This document shows, piece by piece, positions 12,674 through 25,132 of a DNA stretch of 64,000 nucleotides (its first letter is position 1; the number at the start of each line of letters is the position of its first letter). The notes under the pieces were generated by a model. It was not told where the DNA came from, made no database searches, and saw nothing but the letters and a program-made list of their open reading frames with translations. The translations under genes and the position numbers were made by a program. Origin of the DNA: Triticum aestivum (taxonomy: Eukaryota > Streptophyta > Magnoliopsida > Poales > Poaceae); the NCBI RefSeq assembly GCF_018294505.1, contig NC_057810.1:703897622-703961621 (forward strand), in the 5' to 3' direction.

Positions 12674-14257
12674 ATGGAGTTAAGTTTGTCTCATACGCTT
12701 CATCTTTTTAATATCTTTCGTGAGTATGATGGAAAAGAAAATTGTGCCAAAGTGTTAGAATAAGAATGCATTAAATTGTTTGGCACTAAATATTTGAATG
12801 ATGAGCATGATTGCAATGTTGTTAGTACGAATTCTTTGAATATCCATGATGCTAATGATGATTGCACTAGTTATGATGAAAATATCTCTTATGAGCATGT
12901 CAACTTTTGTGGAGTGCATGTTTGCATGAACACACCAAATAGAGAAGATATTTATTGCAAGAGGCATAAGTACTTAGAAACCAAATTGTTGCAAGAAGAG
13001 CTAGATGAATGTGCTGAAAGATTCAATATTTTTCGCGCTCCTTGTGAACTTTGCAATGAACATGGTTATTTAAAGCTCCAATGCTATTTGTTTCATGATC
13101 AAGTCGTGTCCAAATATTGTGATAATTTGATTACCCTTGAGCATCATAAAGAGCTTAGCCTTCTTTTGGGTTATGAAGAAATGAAATGTATAACTGAGGG
13201 TATTCCAAAATTTAATCTTGATAAAATTCTTGATTTTGATCTAGAGAAAATTTATATGTATTGTGCGGAGAATTGCATTGAAAATCCTTATATTGCCAAT
13301 TACCTAAAGAAAAGAAAGCAAATGGAAGATGATGAGAATACTAATGAAAGGGAAGAGGCTTCCCACTCTCCTCCTATTATTTCTTATGATGAATCAGGTA
13401 ACGAGGAGGAGCTTTCAATTCAGCCAATCTCATCAATAAGGAGCTCAAAGAGGAAGGTTGAACCTACACATAATGTGAAGAAGAAAAAGAAAAGAAGGAG
13501 AAACAAAGGTAGAAAGGTATCCCTCCCAAATGATGTTGTTCCTACTACTCATTGTGATGATGATATTTGCTTTACTATTGGTGCTATCCATATTTTTAAT
13601 GATGAGAGTGATTATGCTTATGATATGAAAGGGCCCAAGCTTGGGGAAGCTATGTTTGATGAGTATGAAATATTTGAGAATATATTTGATGAAATTAATG
13701 TTTGTCCCAAGCTTGGGGATGCTACGTTTAATGAAGATGATATTTTTAGCATCCCAAGTTTTGATATGCAAAGTTGTTACGTTGAATCTATTTGTGATGA
13801 ATATGAAAGTGGATTTGGAAGAGTGTCAACTTTATTTAGTGATTCCACTATCTTGGGAGAGGTTTCAATCGATTATGATGAGAACAAAGTTGCTACTTAT
13901 GATGATTATTGTGATGACTTGTATGCTATTAGGAATAATGATAACCATGAAACTTGTCATCATGATTTTAGTTTTCAATTGGATTATGCCTCACATGATA
14001 ATTATTTTGTTGAGTTTGCTCCCACTATTATTCATGAGAAGAATTTTGCTTATGTGGAGAGTAGTAAATCTTCTATGCTAGTAGATCATGAAAAGAATGC
14101 TTTAGGTGCTGGTTATATTATTGAATTAATTCATGATGCTACTGAAAATTATTATGAGGGAGGAATATATGCTTGTAGGAATTGCAATAATGCCAAGTTT
14201 CCTCTCTGTGTTGAAAATTTTGAAGTTATGCTTGTTTCACCTTCCTATGCTAGTTGA
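12674..14257 (+). pseudogene. Element Y sole ORF: acidic Asp/Asn-rich protein of unknown function, one premature stop
   Basis: Translation from the ATG at 12674 runs 29 codons to an in-frame TAA (12761-12763), then stays open to 14257 for 493 more codons. No ATG occurs at the start of the long part, so the intended product was probably about 527 residues. The protein is rich in Asp, Glu, Asn and Tyr. It has one cysteine/histidine cluster (CELCNEHGYLKLQC, about 13050-13085) and one strongly basic patch (KKKKKRRRNKGRK, about 13480-13520) that could act in nuclear import or nucleic-acid binding. Two internal repeats, GPKLGEA and CPKLGDA, are encoded by DNA matching the element's purine-rich 3' motif. 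I see no gag, protease, RT or integrase signature. The preserved frame suggests recent coding function for the element family, but the role is unknown. Confidence 0.7.
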
Positions 14258-17200
14258 TTATTGTTCCCATAAGTTATTTGCTCATAAAATCCCTATGCAT
14301 AGGAAGTGGGTTAGGCTTAAATGTGCTAGTCATATGCTTCATGATGCTCCCGTTATGTTTCAATTCGTATCTTTTATGTGAGCATCATTGTCATCATCAT
14401 GCCTAGCTAGAAAGGCATTAAAGAAAAGCGCTTGTTGGGAGACAACCCAATATTTACCCTTACTGTTTTTGTGTATCCACATGATTATGCTACTGTAGTA
14501 ATCATGTTTTATAGCTTTTTTTCAATAAAGTGCCAAGTAGAACCTTTGGGAAGACTTGGGTGAAGTTTATGTGATCTTGCTGTAAAAAAACAGAAACTTT
14601 AGCGCTCACGAGATTAGCTGCCATTTTTTTACTGGAGAGTGATTTTAGGTTGATTATTTTTTCAGATGATTAATAGACAAATTTATCAGGTCCAGAAATT
14701 TATTTCATAATTTTTGGGGTTCCATAAGTATACGTTTTATATAGATTACTACAGACTGTTCTGTTTTTGACAGATTCTGTTTTCTATATGTTGTTTGCTT
14801 ATTTTGATGCATCTATGGCTAGTATTAAGTGGTATGAACCATAGAGAAGTTATAATACAGTAGGTTTTACACCAATATGAATTTAGAATGAGTTCATTAC
14901 AGTACCTAAGTGGTGATTTAATTTCTTATACTAACGGAGCTTACGAGTTTTGTTTTGAGTTTTGTGTGGGTGAAGTTTTCAAGTTTTGGGTAAAGATTCG
15001 ATGGACTATGGAATAAGGAGTGGCAAGAGCCTAAACTTGGGGATGCCAAGGCACCCCAGGGTAATATCCAAGGACAACCAAGAGCCTAAGCTCGGGGATG
15101 CCCCGGAAGGCATCCCCTCTTTCGTCCTCGTTCATCAGTAACTTTACTTGGAGCTATATTTTTATTCACCACATAATACGTGTTTTGCTTGGAGCATCAT
15201 TTTCTTTTGTTAGTTTTTGCTTGCTGTTATTTAGATTAATGTTTTGCATCTTTAGTTTCAATAAAAAAAAGTCAAGGATAGCCTTTGCCATGCTTATTTT
15301 GCTAGTATACATGTTGCTGTTTGAAAACAGAAAGTTTACCGCTGTTGCAAAAATTCCCTAGAAAAGTCAGAGAATGGTATAATGTTGAACCTTTTTTCAT
15401 ATTAAGATATGCTAAATTTATAACAGTGGGAATTTTAGTTCATAATTTTTGGAGTCAGGGAAGTATTGATACTCTTGCATTCTTTACAGACTATACTGTT
15501 TTGGCAGATTGTTGTTATGGTTGCATTGTTTGCATATGTTTGCTTGTTTAATGATTCTATTTGAGGATAGGAGTATTAAATATGCAGAGGCATTTAGTAT
15601 TCAATGTTGAATAATAATTTTAGTGATTTGTTACAGTAGAATATGATAAGGTTTTGCATTGGCTTATACTAACCTATCTCACGAGTTCTTGTTGAGTTTG
15701 TTGTGAATGAAGCTTTTGATAAAAAGAGAAACCATGATATGAGAGGAATTAAGGAGACACAAAAGTTAAAGCTTGGGGATGCCCAAGGCACCCCAAAATA
15801 ATATTTCAAGAAGTCTCAAGCATCTAAGCTTGGGGATGCCCCAGTAGGCATCCCACCTTTCTTCTTCGGCAATCATCGGTTAGTATCGGTTGAACCTAAG
15901 TTTTTGCTTCTTCACATGAGTTGTGCTATCCTTGCAATGTCATTTTATTTTGTTTTGCTTGCTGCTTGAATACAATACCAAGATCTGAAATTCTTTTATG
16001 AGAGAGAGTCTTCACATAGTTACATAATTATTTAGCTACTCATTGGTCTTCACTTATATCTTTTTGAGTAGTTTGTCGTTTACTCGTGCGCTTCACTTAT
16101 ATCCTATGAGTAAATTGTTGAATGAATTGATTGTCATAAATCTGAAATTATATATGTTTCATTTGCTTATCCCATGGGGAGTAATGACTTCACATCTAAG
16201 AAGTAGAGGTTGTAAATTTATTGACGGTTGGCAAGCATTGTATTAGTCATTTGAACAATTCATGAAAGAATATTGAAGGAAGGGGGGTTTCACATATAAA
16301 TATATTATCATAGACATCTTTCATAATTGGAAGCACTCATTAAGTATGACATGCTAAAGAGTTGATGTTGTACAAGGAAGACAACGTAATGGGTTATGTT
16401 TTCTCGCATCTTAGTTAAAGTATATTGTCATGGATCATTCAAACATGTTGAGCTTGCCTTTCCCCCTCATGCTAGCCAAAAATTCCTATCACCAAGTAGA
16501 TATACTACTTGTGCTTCCAAATATCCTTAAACCCAGTTTTTGCCATGAGTGTCCACCATACCTACCTATATGAAGTATTTACCTGCCGTTCCAAGTAAAT
16601 TTACATGTGCCAAACTCTAAACCTTCAAATTATAATCTGTTTTGTATGCCCGAATTGCTCATGTAGAAACTAGGGGCTGTCAGTGTCTTCCATGCTAGGT
16701 GGGTTATTCTCAAGAGGAGTGGACTCCGCTCCTCATTCACGAGAAAGTGGCGGTAACCGGGATGCCCAGTCCCATGATCAAAAATATCAAAATAAAATCA
16801 AAATAATTAAACAAAACTTCCCCAGGATTGTTGTTAGTTGGAGGCACTCGTTGTTTCGAGCAAGCCATGGATTGATGCTTGTTGGTGGTTGGGGGAGTAT
16901 AAACTTTTACCATTCTGCGTGGGAACCGCCTATAATGTATGTAGTATGGAAGATATTGGGAACTCTTGGTTGTTATGTTGACAATGAGATCATACCTCTC
17001 AAAATTATTTATCTCTATTTCAAAATTGAGCTCTGGCACCTCTGCAAATCCCTGCTTCCCTCTGCGAAGGGCCTATCTTTTACTTTATGTCTTTTACTTT
17101 ATGCAAGAGTTAAGGTGGTCTTCACCTTTACCTTTTTCATTTTATCCCTTGGCAAGCACTTTGTGGTGGGGTGATCCTGATATATATATCCAATTGGATG

Positions 17201-17656
17201 TACGTTAGCATGAACTATTATTGTTGACATCACCCAAAGGTGAATATGTTTAGAGGCAACATTATAAGCCCCAATCTTTCTCTGTGTCTGATTAAAACTT
17301 CATAACCACAAGTATTGCGTGAGTGTTAGCAATTGTAGAAGACTATATGATAGTTGAGTATGTGGAGTTTGCTATTCCTGAAAATAAGATGAATTGCAAT
17401 TGTTTTGATGACTAAGAATGAAGTTTGCTAGTTTTCAAGAATGTTTATGGTCTATGCTTTAACATGTGAATTGCTTGTTACTAGTTCGTGAAAAGTTTTA
17501 TGAGATGAACTATTGTTATGACATATTATCATGCTAGAAAAGGTGATTGAAATTATCATTGATCAAACTTGTGCACCTCTAGCATTCACACTTCATAAAT
17601 TCTTTCTTTTATCATTTACCTACTCGAGGACGAGTAGGAATTAAGCTTGGGGATGC
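13634..17656 (+). repeat. Dispersed AAGCTTGGGGATGC motifs, the last serving as the polypurine tract
   Basis: Copies or close variants occur at 13634-13650 and 13706-13723 (inside the ORF), at about 15030-15057, 15085-15117, 15768-15793 and 15825-15854 (intergenic), and at 17643-17656, directly before the 3' LTR. The intergenic copies are extended by an inverted segment (ggatgcccaaggcacccc), giving a potential hairpin. Only the last copy sits where plus-strand priming would be expected. Confidence 0.75.
14258..17642 (+). other. Element Y 3' internal region without pol
   Basis: About 3.4 kb of AT-rich sequence separates the ORF from the 3' LTR. Short open frames exist but none looks coding. 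It holds four copies of a composite motif (c)ctaagcttggggatgcccaaggcacccc, listed separately. Pol has been replaced or lost entirely, as no RT or integrase fragments are visible. Confidence 0.65.
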
Positions 17657-19282
17657 TGATGCGTCTCCAACGTATCTATAATTTATGAAGCATTCATGCT
17701 ATATTACTATCTGTTTTGAATGCTTTTGGGCTTTCTTATCCACTTTTATATTATTTTTGGGACTAACCTATTAACCGGAGGCCCAGCCCAGATTTGCTGT
17801 TTTATGCCTATTTCAGTGTTTCGAGGAAAAGGAATATCAGACGGAGTCAAAACGGAACGAAATCAACTAGAGAAGTTATTTTTGGAAGGAAACCTACCCG
17901 ATAGACTTGGACCCTACGTCATGAGATGAGGGAGGTGCTCACAAGGGTGGGGGGCGCCCCCACCCCCTAGAGCGCGCCCCCCTGCCTCGTGGGCCCCCCG
18001 AAGCTCCACCGATGTACCGCTTGCACCCATATATACCTACGTACCCTAAAAATTCCAGAATAGAAGATAGTTCGGGAGTTCCGCCGCCGCAAGCCTCTGT
18101 AGCCACCAAAAACCTCTCGGGAGCCCTTCCCGGCACCCTGCCGGAGGGGGGATCCTTCACCGGTGGCCATCTTCATCATCTCGGCGCTCTCCATGACGAG
18201 GAGGGAGTAGTTCACCCTCGGGACTGAGGGTATGTACCAATAGCTATGTGTTTGATCTCTCTCTCTCTCTCGTGTTCCCTCTATGGCACGATCTTGATGT
18301 TTCCCAAGCTTTGCTATTGTAGTTGGATCTTATGATGTCTCTCCCCCTCTACTCTCTTGTGATGAATTGAGATTTCCCCTTTGAAGTTATCTTATCGGAT
18401 TGAGTCTTTTATGAGAACACTTGATGTATGTCTTGCCGTGCTTATCTATGGTGACAATGGGATATCATGTGCCTCTTGATATATGTTTTGGTGACCAACT
18501 TGCGGGTTCCACCCATGAACCTATGCATAGGGGTTGGCACACGTTCTTGACTCTCCGGTAGAAACTTTGGGGCACTCTTTGAAGTACTCTGTGTTGGTTG
18601 AATAGATGAATCTGAGATTGTGTGATGCATATCGTATAATCATGCCCACGGATTCTTGAGGTGACAATGGAGTATCTAGGTGACATTAGGGTTTTGGTTG
18701 ATTTGTGTCTTAAGGTGTTATTCTAGTACGAACTCTTGAATAGATTGATCCGAAAGAATAGCTTTGAGGTGGTTTCATACCCTACCATAATCTCTTCGTT
18801 CGTTCTCCGCTATTAGTGTCTTTGGAGTGACTCTTTGTTGCATGTTGAGGGCTTGTTATATGATCTATCTATGTTATTATTGTTGAGAGAACTTGCACTA
18901 GTGAAAGTATGAACCCTAGGCCTTGTTTCCTATCATTGCAATACCATTTACGCTCAATTTTACCATTAGTTACCTTTCTGTTTTTATTATTTAAGATTAC
19001 AAAAACCTATATCTACTATCTATTTTGCACTTGTATCTTCATCTCTTCGCCGAACTAGTGCACCTATACAATTTACCATTGTATTGGGTGTGTTGGGGAC
19101 ACAAGAGACTCTTTGTTATTTGGTTGCAGGGTTGTTTGACAGAGACCATCTTCATCCTATGCCTCCTACGGATTGATAAACCTTAGGTCATCCACTTGAG
19201 GGAAATTTGCTACTGTCTTACAAACCTGTGCACTTGCAGGCCCAACAACGTCTACAAGAAGAAGGTTGTGTAGTAGACATCA
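17657..19282 (+). repeat. Element Y 3' LTR (1626 bp)
   Basis: It begins tgatgcgtctccaacg and ends tagtagacatca, followed by TSD cctcc. Near identity to the 5' LTR indicates a fairly young insertion. Small length differences include a shorter CT repeat near 18257-18270. Confidence 0.92.
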
Positions 19283-19287
19283 CCTCC

Positions 19288-20134
19288 ACACAAAATCTAA
19301 CTGTTACACACAATTTACCAATCTCGATGGGACCGAATTGAGAAACTCGGTCTGACCGATTCAGTAAACCTAGTGACTGTTAGGATTTTCGGTGGGACCG
19401 ACATGCAACTCGGTAGGACCGATATGGTTAGGGTTAGGGCATAACGTAATCTCGGTGAGACCAATTACACAAACTCGGTAAGACCGATTTTGGTAATAAG
19501 CTAACCAGAGAGTTGGTCAGGTAAACTCGGTGTGACCAATTCGCTAATCTCAGTGAGACCGAAACATTACAAAAAGGAAATAGATAATTTACATTGTAAT
19601 CTCGGTAGGACCGATTACTCAAACTCGGTGGAACCGATTCTGGTAATGGACATACACAGAGAGATTGCAATCCCATCTCGATGAGACCGAGATCCCTATC
19701 GGTGAGACCGATTTGCCTAGGGTTTGTGGCAGTGGCTATGACATTTGAACTCGGTGGCGCCGGATAGAAAGAATTGGCGGGGAATTTTGGTTTAGGTCAT
19801 ATGGTGGATGTGGGAAAGTAGTTGAGGGTTTTTGGAGCATATCACTAAGCACTATGAAGCAAGAACCTCATTAAGCAACACCTCATCCCTCCTTGATAGT
19901 ATTGGCTTTTCCTATAGACTCAATGTGATCTTGGATCACTAAAATATAAAATATAGAGTCTTGAAGCTTGAGCCAATCCTTTGTCCTTAGCATCTTGAAG
20001 GGGTTCCACATCCTTTAGTCCATTCCACTTCATTGTTGAACTTATCTGAAAACATACTAGGTAAAAGTGTTAGTCCAACAAGAGATATGTTGACATTAAT
20101 TACCAAAATCACCCAGGGAGCACGTGTGCTTTCA
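19288..20134 (-). repeat. Element X 5' LTR, second part
   Basis: The LTR of X resumes here after Y's duplicated cctcc. It contains the second copy of the TCGGT..ACCGA array and ends cgtgtgctttca at 20134, followed by the aacac duplication that closes element X. Confidence 0.9.
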
Positions 20135-20803
20135 AACACCTTGTGTGCTATCAAACGTCACAACGTAACTGGGTGATTATAAATATGCTCTACAGGTGTT
20201 TCCGAAGGTGTTTGTTGGGTTGGTATAGATCGAGATTAGGATTTGTCACTCCGTGTATTGAAGAGGTATCTCTGGGCCCTCTCAGTAATGCTCATCACTA
20301 TAAGCCTTGCAAGCAATGTGACTAATTAGTTAATTATGGGATGATGCATTACAGAACGAGTAAAGGGACTTGCCGGTAACGAGAATGAACTAGGTATGAA
20401 GGTACCGACGATCGAATCTCGGACAAGTAACCTACCGATGACAAAGGGAACAACGTATGTTGTTGTGCGGTTTGGCCGATAAAGATCTTCGTAGAATATG
20501 TAGGAGCCAATATGAGCATCCAGGTTCTGCTATTGGTTATTGATCGGAGATGTGTCTCGATCATGTCTACATAGTTCTCGAACTCGTAGGGTCCGCACGC
20601 TTAATGTTCGATGATGATTTGTATTATGAGTTATGTGTTTTGGTGACCGAAGTTTGTTTGGAGTCCTGGATGAGATCACATACATGACGAGGAGTCTCGA
20701 AATGGTCAAGAGGTAAAGATTCATATATTGGAAGGTTATATTCGGACATCGGAGTGGTTCCGAGTGATTCAGATATTTTTCTGGAGTACCAAGGGGTTAC
20801 CGG

Positions 20804-22531
20804 TGAAGGAAATCTGCCCTAGAGGCAATAATAAAGTTGTTATTTATATTTCCTTATATCATGATAAATGTTTATCATTCATGCTAGAATTGTATTAACC
20901 GGAAACTTAGTACATGTGTGAATACATAGACAAAACATAGTGTCCCTAGTATGCCTCTACTTGACTAGCTCGTTAATCAAAGATGGTTATGTTTCCTAAC
21001 CATGGACATGTCTTGTCATTTGGTAAACAGGATCACATCATTAGAGAATGATGTGATGGACAAGACCCATTCATTAGCTTAGCATTATGATCGTTATAGT
21101 TTTATTGCTACTACTTTCTTCATGACTTATACATGTTACTCTGAATATGAGATTATGCAACTCCCGAATACCGGAGGAACACCTTGTTTGCTATCAAACG
21201 TCACAAGGTAGTTGGGTGATTATAAATATGCTCTACAGGTGTCTCCGAAGGTGTTTGTTGGGTTGGCATAGATCGAGATTAGGATTTGTCACTCCATGTA
21301 TCGGAGAGGTATCTGTGGGCCCTCTCGGTAATGCTCATCACTATAAGCCTTGCAAGCAATGTGAATAATGAGTTAGTTGCGGGATGAAGCATTACAGAAC
21401 GACTAAAGAGACTTGACGATAACGAGATTGAACTAGGTATGATGATACCAACGATCGAATCTTGGGCAAGTAACATATCGATGACAAAGGGAACAACGTA
21501 TGTTGTTGTGCGGTTTGACCGATACAAATCTTCATAGAGTATGTAGGAGCCAATATGAGCATTCAGGTTCTGCTATTGATTATTGATCGGAGATGTGTCT
21601 CGATCATGTCTACATAGTTCTCGAACCCGTAGGGTCCACACGCTTAATGTTCGATCACGATTTGTATTATGAGTTATGTGATTTGATGACCGAAGTTTGT
21701 TCAGAGTCCCGGATGAGATCACGGACATGACGAGGAGTAACGAAATGGTCGAGAGGAAATATTGATATATTGGAAGGTTATATTCGGACACCAGAATGGT
21801 TCCGGAGTGATTTGGGTATTTTTCGGTGTACCGGGAGGTTACCGGAACCACCCGGGGAAGTAGTGGGCCTTCATGGGCCTTAGTGGAAAGGAGAGGAGGG
21901 CCGCAAGGGTGGCCGCCCCCCATGGCAAGTCCGAATTGGACTAGGGAGGGGGCGGCGCCCCCCTCTTTCCTTCTCCCTCTCCTCCTCCTTCCCTCTCTCC
22001 CCCTCTTGGAAAAGGAGGGGGAGTCCAACTAGGATTGGGAATCCTAGTTGGACTCCCCATGTGGCGCGCTCCTCCTAGCCGTCGGCCTCTCTCCCTCCCT
22101 CCTTTATATATGTGGCTAGGGGGCACCCCAAAGCACAACAGACAATCTCTTAGCCGTGTGCGGTGCCCCCCTCCACAGTTTAACACCTCGGTCATGTCGT
22201 TGTAGTGCTTAGGCAAAGCCCTATGCCGGTAACTTCATCATCACCATCGCCACGTCGTCGTGCTGACAGAACTCTCCCTCGTCCTCAACTGGATCACGAG
22301 CACGAGGGGCGTCATCATGCTGAACGTCCGCTGAACACGGAGGTGCCGTACGTTCGGTACTTGGATCGGTCGAATCGTGAAGACATTTGACTACATCAAC
22401 CGTGTTACTAAACGCTTCCGCTTTCGGTCTACGAGGGTACATGGACACACTCTCCCGTATCGTTTCTGTGCATCTCCTAGATAGATCTTGTGTGATCGTA
22501 GGAATTTTTTTGGATTACTACGCCCCCAACA
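20804..22531 (+). mobile_element. LTR II: solo LTR inserted in LTR I of the same family
   Basis: A 1728-bp sequence starting tgaaggaaatctgccc and ending cgcccccaaca is flanked by the exact duplication accgg (20799-20803 and 22532-22536). It aligns with the three pieces of LTR I on either side. Having one LTR, both ends and a TSD but no interior, it is a solo LTR, formed by recombination between the two LTRs of a full element. GC-rich frames between 21570 and 22220 are LTR sequence, not genes. Confidence 0.88.
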
Positions 22532-23067
22532 ACCGGAACCCCCCCGGGGAAGTTTTGGGCCAACATGGGCCTAAGGGAGAGAGAGGGCAGCCCGCGGGGG
22601 GTGGCCGCGCACCCCCTCCTAGGGAGTCCGAGTAGGACAAGGAGGAGGGGGCGGCGCCCCCTTCCCTTTCCCTTTCCCTCTCCTTCCTATCCCCTCCGGT
22701 GGAGAAAGGAAAAGGGAGGGCAATCCCACTTGGACTAGGAGTCCAAGTAGGACTCCCCCCATGGCGCGCCCATCCTGGCCGCCGACCTCTTTCCCCCCTC
22801 CTTTATACACGTGGGCAGGGGCACCCCAAAGGCACATCAATTGTTCTCTTAGTCGTGTGCGGTACCCCCCCCCCCCCCCACAGTTTACTCCTCCGGTCAT
22901 AGCATCGTAGTGCTTAGGCGAAGCCCTGCGCGGATCACATCATCAACACCGTCACCACGCCGTCGTGCTGACGAAACTCTCCCTCGACCTTTACTGGATC
23001 ATGAGTTCGAGGGACGTCATCGAGCTGAACATGTGCTGAACACGGAGGTGCCGTAGGTTCGCTACTT

Positions 23068-24362
23068 GTTCGCAGGCGACTCGCTCGGGTTTCGGTCGAA
23101 GACGCTAGTTAGCTCTAGCATCTCATTAGTTTTCTGTGAGTTTTTTGGGGTTTCCTTTCCTCTTTTTTTGTTTTTCTTCCGCTTTCTTTATATATTTTCT
23201 TTCAAATATATATTTTTATGTCTATTGTTTTCATACAAATCGTACATTTTTGGTACACATCTAAAAGATTTTTATATAGTTTTAACATTTTTTTCAAACA
23301 TATATTTTGATGTCTAATTTTTACATGTACATCGCACATTGTTCTGATCCATGTCAAACATTTTTATACATGTTTAACATTTTTTGAGGAACATTTTCGT
23401 ACATAATATAAACATTTTAAAAGAAATTCCATGTACATGTTTTTTAAGGACTGAACATTTTTTTTAAGTTGTCAACATTATTTTAAAGTTATGCTAACAA
23501 AATATTTACACCGGGCTAACATTTTTGAATTATCATTTTAATTATTTTCAACTAAATTAAGTTTTGGAATATATGTATTTTAAAATATACTATTAAGCAG
23601 TATAAATGTAAGTAACTTTTTTTTGAGGGAAATATAAATGTAAGTAACTAACATGAAAGTTGGCTTGGCCCATTTCTTGCAGCTGGAAATATTCGGCCAG
23701 CCCACCAGTGCCTCCTTGACACGAGTGCGCGGTAGGTCATGCTCTAAGCAAGTCAAAAGCGAAATCACTAGTTAAGGGTCACCCCTTGCAAAAGTCACTT
23801 CGTTGGTGTTCTCAAGTAGGCACACTATATATGCATCACTTGTCACAACCTGAGAGTTTTCATTTTTTTTCTTCATAAATACGTTTATTTAAAATAAATT
23901 ATCTTTTGAACCGTTCATCTAAATACCGTATCATTTCCATCGTTTGGTTTCACACCCGAGATCTTTGAAACTAGATCTATTTTTAATAGGTTTTGCCGAA
24001 CTTCTTTTTCATGAAAAAATGGAAGTAGAATTTTCATCCAAAAATAGAACCCAAAAACCAACAACAACAAAAAAATGAATACTCCAAAAGGAAGGACAAA
24101 ACCAGAGCTTGGAAACACGGTTGTGATTTCCATTTTTTTTTGGGGGGGGGGGGGGAGCAAGTTTGTGCTTCCATGAGAAACACACAACTATGCTTCTCAT
24201 AGAAGCACATTTTTTATTTAATACCTAGGGAAACCAAGCAAAATCCGAAAAGCCAAATAATACCAGAAAAATTATCTGAAACCCAAAATACGTACTGAAA
24301 AAATGACGAGTAACGGTTGGTCAGTTTTTTTAGGGGGAAGATGGTCACTTTATTCAACCAAA
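23068..24362. repeat. Duplicated segment, copy A
   Basis: From ttcgcaggcgactcgctcggg to a point near tcactttattcaacc, this matches 25133-26420 with many substitutions and small indels. It is AT-rich with numerous aacattttt motifs. A poly-G tract (about 24142) is followed by short inverted pieces around gtgcttccatgagaa. No protein is recognisable. Copy A abuts truncated LTR I directly. Confidence 0.75.
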
Positions 24363-25132
24363 ACACACAACATAGTAGCGTTTTCTCTTTTTTACATATA
24401 TATTTTTATATTTATTTTACTTTCGTTTCTATTTTTGAAATATTCTAAATATTTCAAAACATAATATACTAAAAAATGAACAATTGCCAAAAATTTGAGG
24501 AATGGGAACATCGCGTAAAGGTTATTTACCGTAATGTTAAAAAAATGTTTATGCATTTAAAAAAATGTTCATGCCATCCAAAATTATACAGTGTAAATAT
24601 GTTGGTGCAGTTTAGAAAATATTTCCATACCATTCAAAAAAATAAACGTGACATTTAACAAAATACTCACATGTTTCAAAAACATGCTCATGCCATTGAA
24701 AAAATACATCCATTGTAAAAAAGTTCCATAATTTTAGAAATGCTTCGTACCAGTCAGATAAATGTTCAACATGTTTTTAAAAATATTTAACATACATTAA
24801 AAATATTTACAACGAATATTTATAAAATCTCTAATGTTTATTAAAAAAGGCCCAAACATGTAACTTTGAAAATGTTCAAACGTGCGTAAAAATTATTCCA
24901 CATGTATAAAAATATATAACTAGTATAAAAGAAGTAGACGTACATTTCTTTAAAAAGTTAAAAAAGGCAAGACTTAAAAAAGAAAAACCATAGAAAACCG
25001 AAAAACACTAAAGCAAATCTCCCAGCCATCATATATCTATATGTCACTTACAGCGAGAAACATGGCCCCACTACTGTAGTTTCTTCTCCCTCGCGCATGT
25101 ATTTGGCCGGCCCGTTATTTTATTTTTCCGTT
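24363..25132. other. AT-rich spacer between duplicated segments
   Basis: About 770 bases lie between the two copies, rich in degenerate aaaaatgttcatgcc-type repeats. Such sequence is common in Triticeae TIR transposon remnants, but no terminal inverted repeat was identified. No gene is seen. Confidence 0.5.

Larger units (their letters stand above)
10913..19282 (+). mobile_element. Element Y: non-autonomous Athila-like Ty3/gypsy LTR retrotransposon
   Basis: The element runs tgatacgtctcc...tagtagacatca with LTRs of 1640 and 1626 bp, flanked by the 5-bp duplication cctcc (10908-10912 and 19283-19287). A tRNA-Asp-type primer site follows the left LTR and a purine-rich aagcttggggatgc precedes the right LTR. 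That combination is typical of Athila-like Triticeae elements such as the Sabrina group (family knowledge; the exact family is not certain). The 5.1-kb interior has no protease, integrase or RT. Its only long reading frame is an acidic protein of unknown function. Mobilisation would need enzymes from another element. Confidence 0.88.
2478..20134 (-). mobile_element. Element X: SIRE-type Ty1/copia retrotransposon, split by Y
   Basis: The element runs TG...CA, with LTRs at 2478-4160 and at 10087-10912 + 19288-20134, flanked by the 5-bp duplication aacac (2473-2477 and 20135-20139). Without Y it is about 9.3 kb. Orientation is minus: the primer-binding site lies beside the right LTR and the polypurine tract beside the left. 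Gene order gag-protease-integrase-RT-RNase H is copia. The long non-coding tail after pol and the A5GGTGGAGAT polypurine tract fit the SIRE/Maximus lineage (family knowledge). Pol is broken by frameshifts and stops, so this copy is not autonomous. Confidence 0.88.
2100..23067 (+). mobile_element. LTR I: retrotransposon LTR, split by nested insertions
   Basis: The LTR begins tgaaggaaatatgcc at 2100 and lies in three pieces: 2100-2477, 20140-20803 and 22537-23067, about 1570 bp in total. The pieces join once element X (2478-20134 plus TSD aacac) and solo LTR II (20804-22531 plus TSD accgg) are removed. LTR II is a near-complete copy of the same family and serves as the template for this alignment. 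LTR I stops about 180 bp short of the expected 3' end, where it abuts the repeat starting ttcgcaggcgactcg. No internal domain of this family is visible in the window, so solo LTR versus truncated element cannot be decided. The 5' end resembles the BARE/Angela/Maximus LTR group; the exact family name is uncertain. Confidence 0.8.

Noticed and set aside
16683..17208. A 163-codon frame in the 3' interior of element Y
   Set aside because: No domain, competing frames on both strands, AT-rich context, and location in the pol-less spacer.
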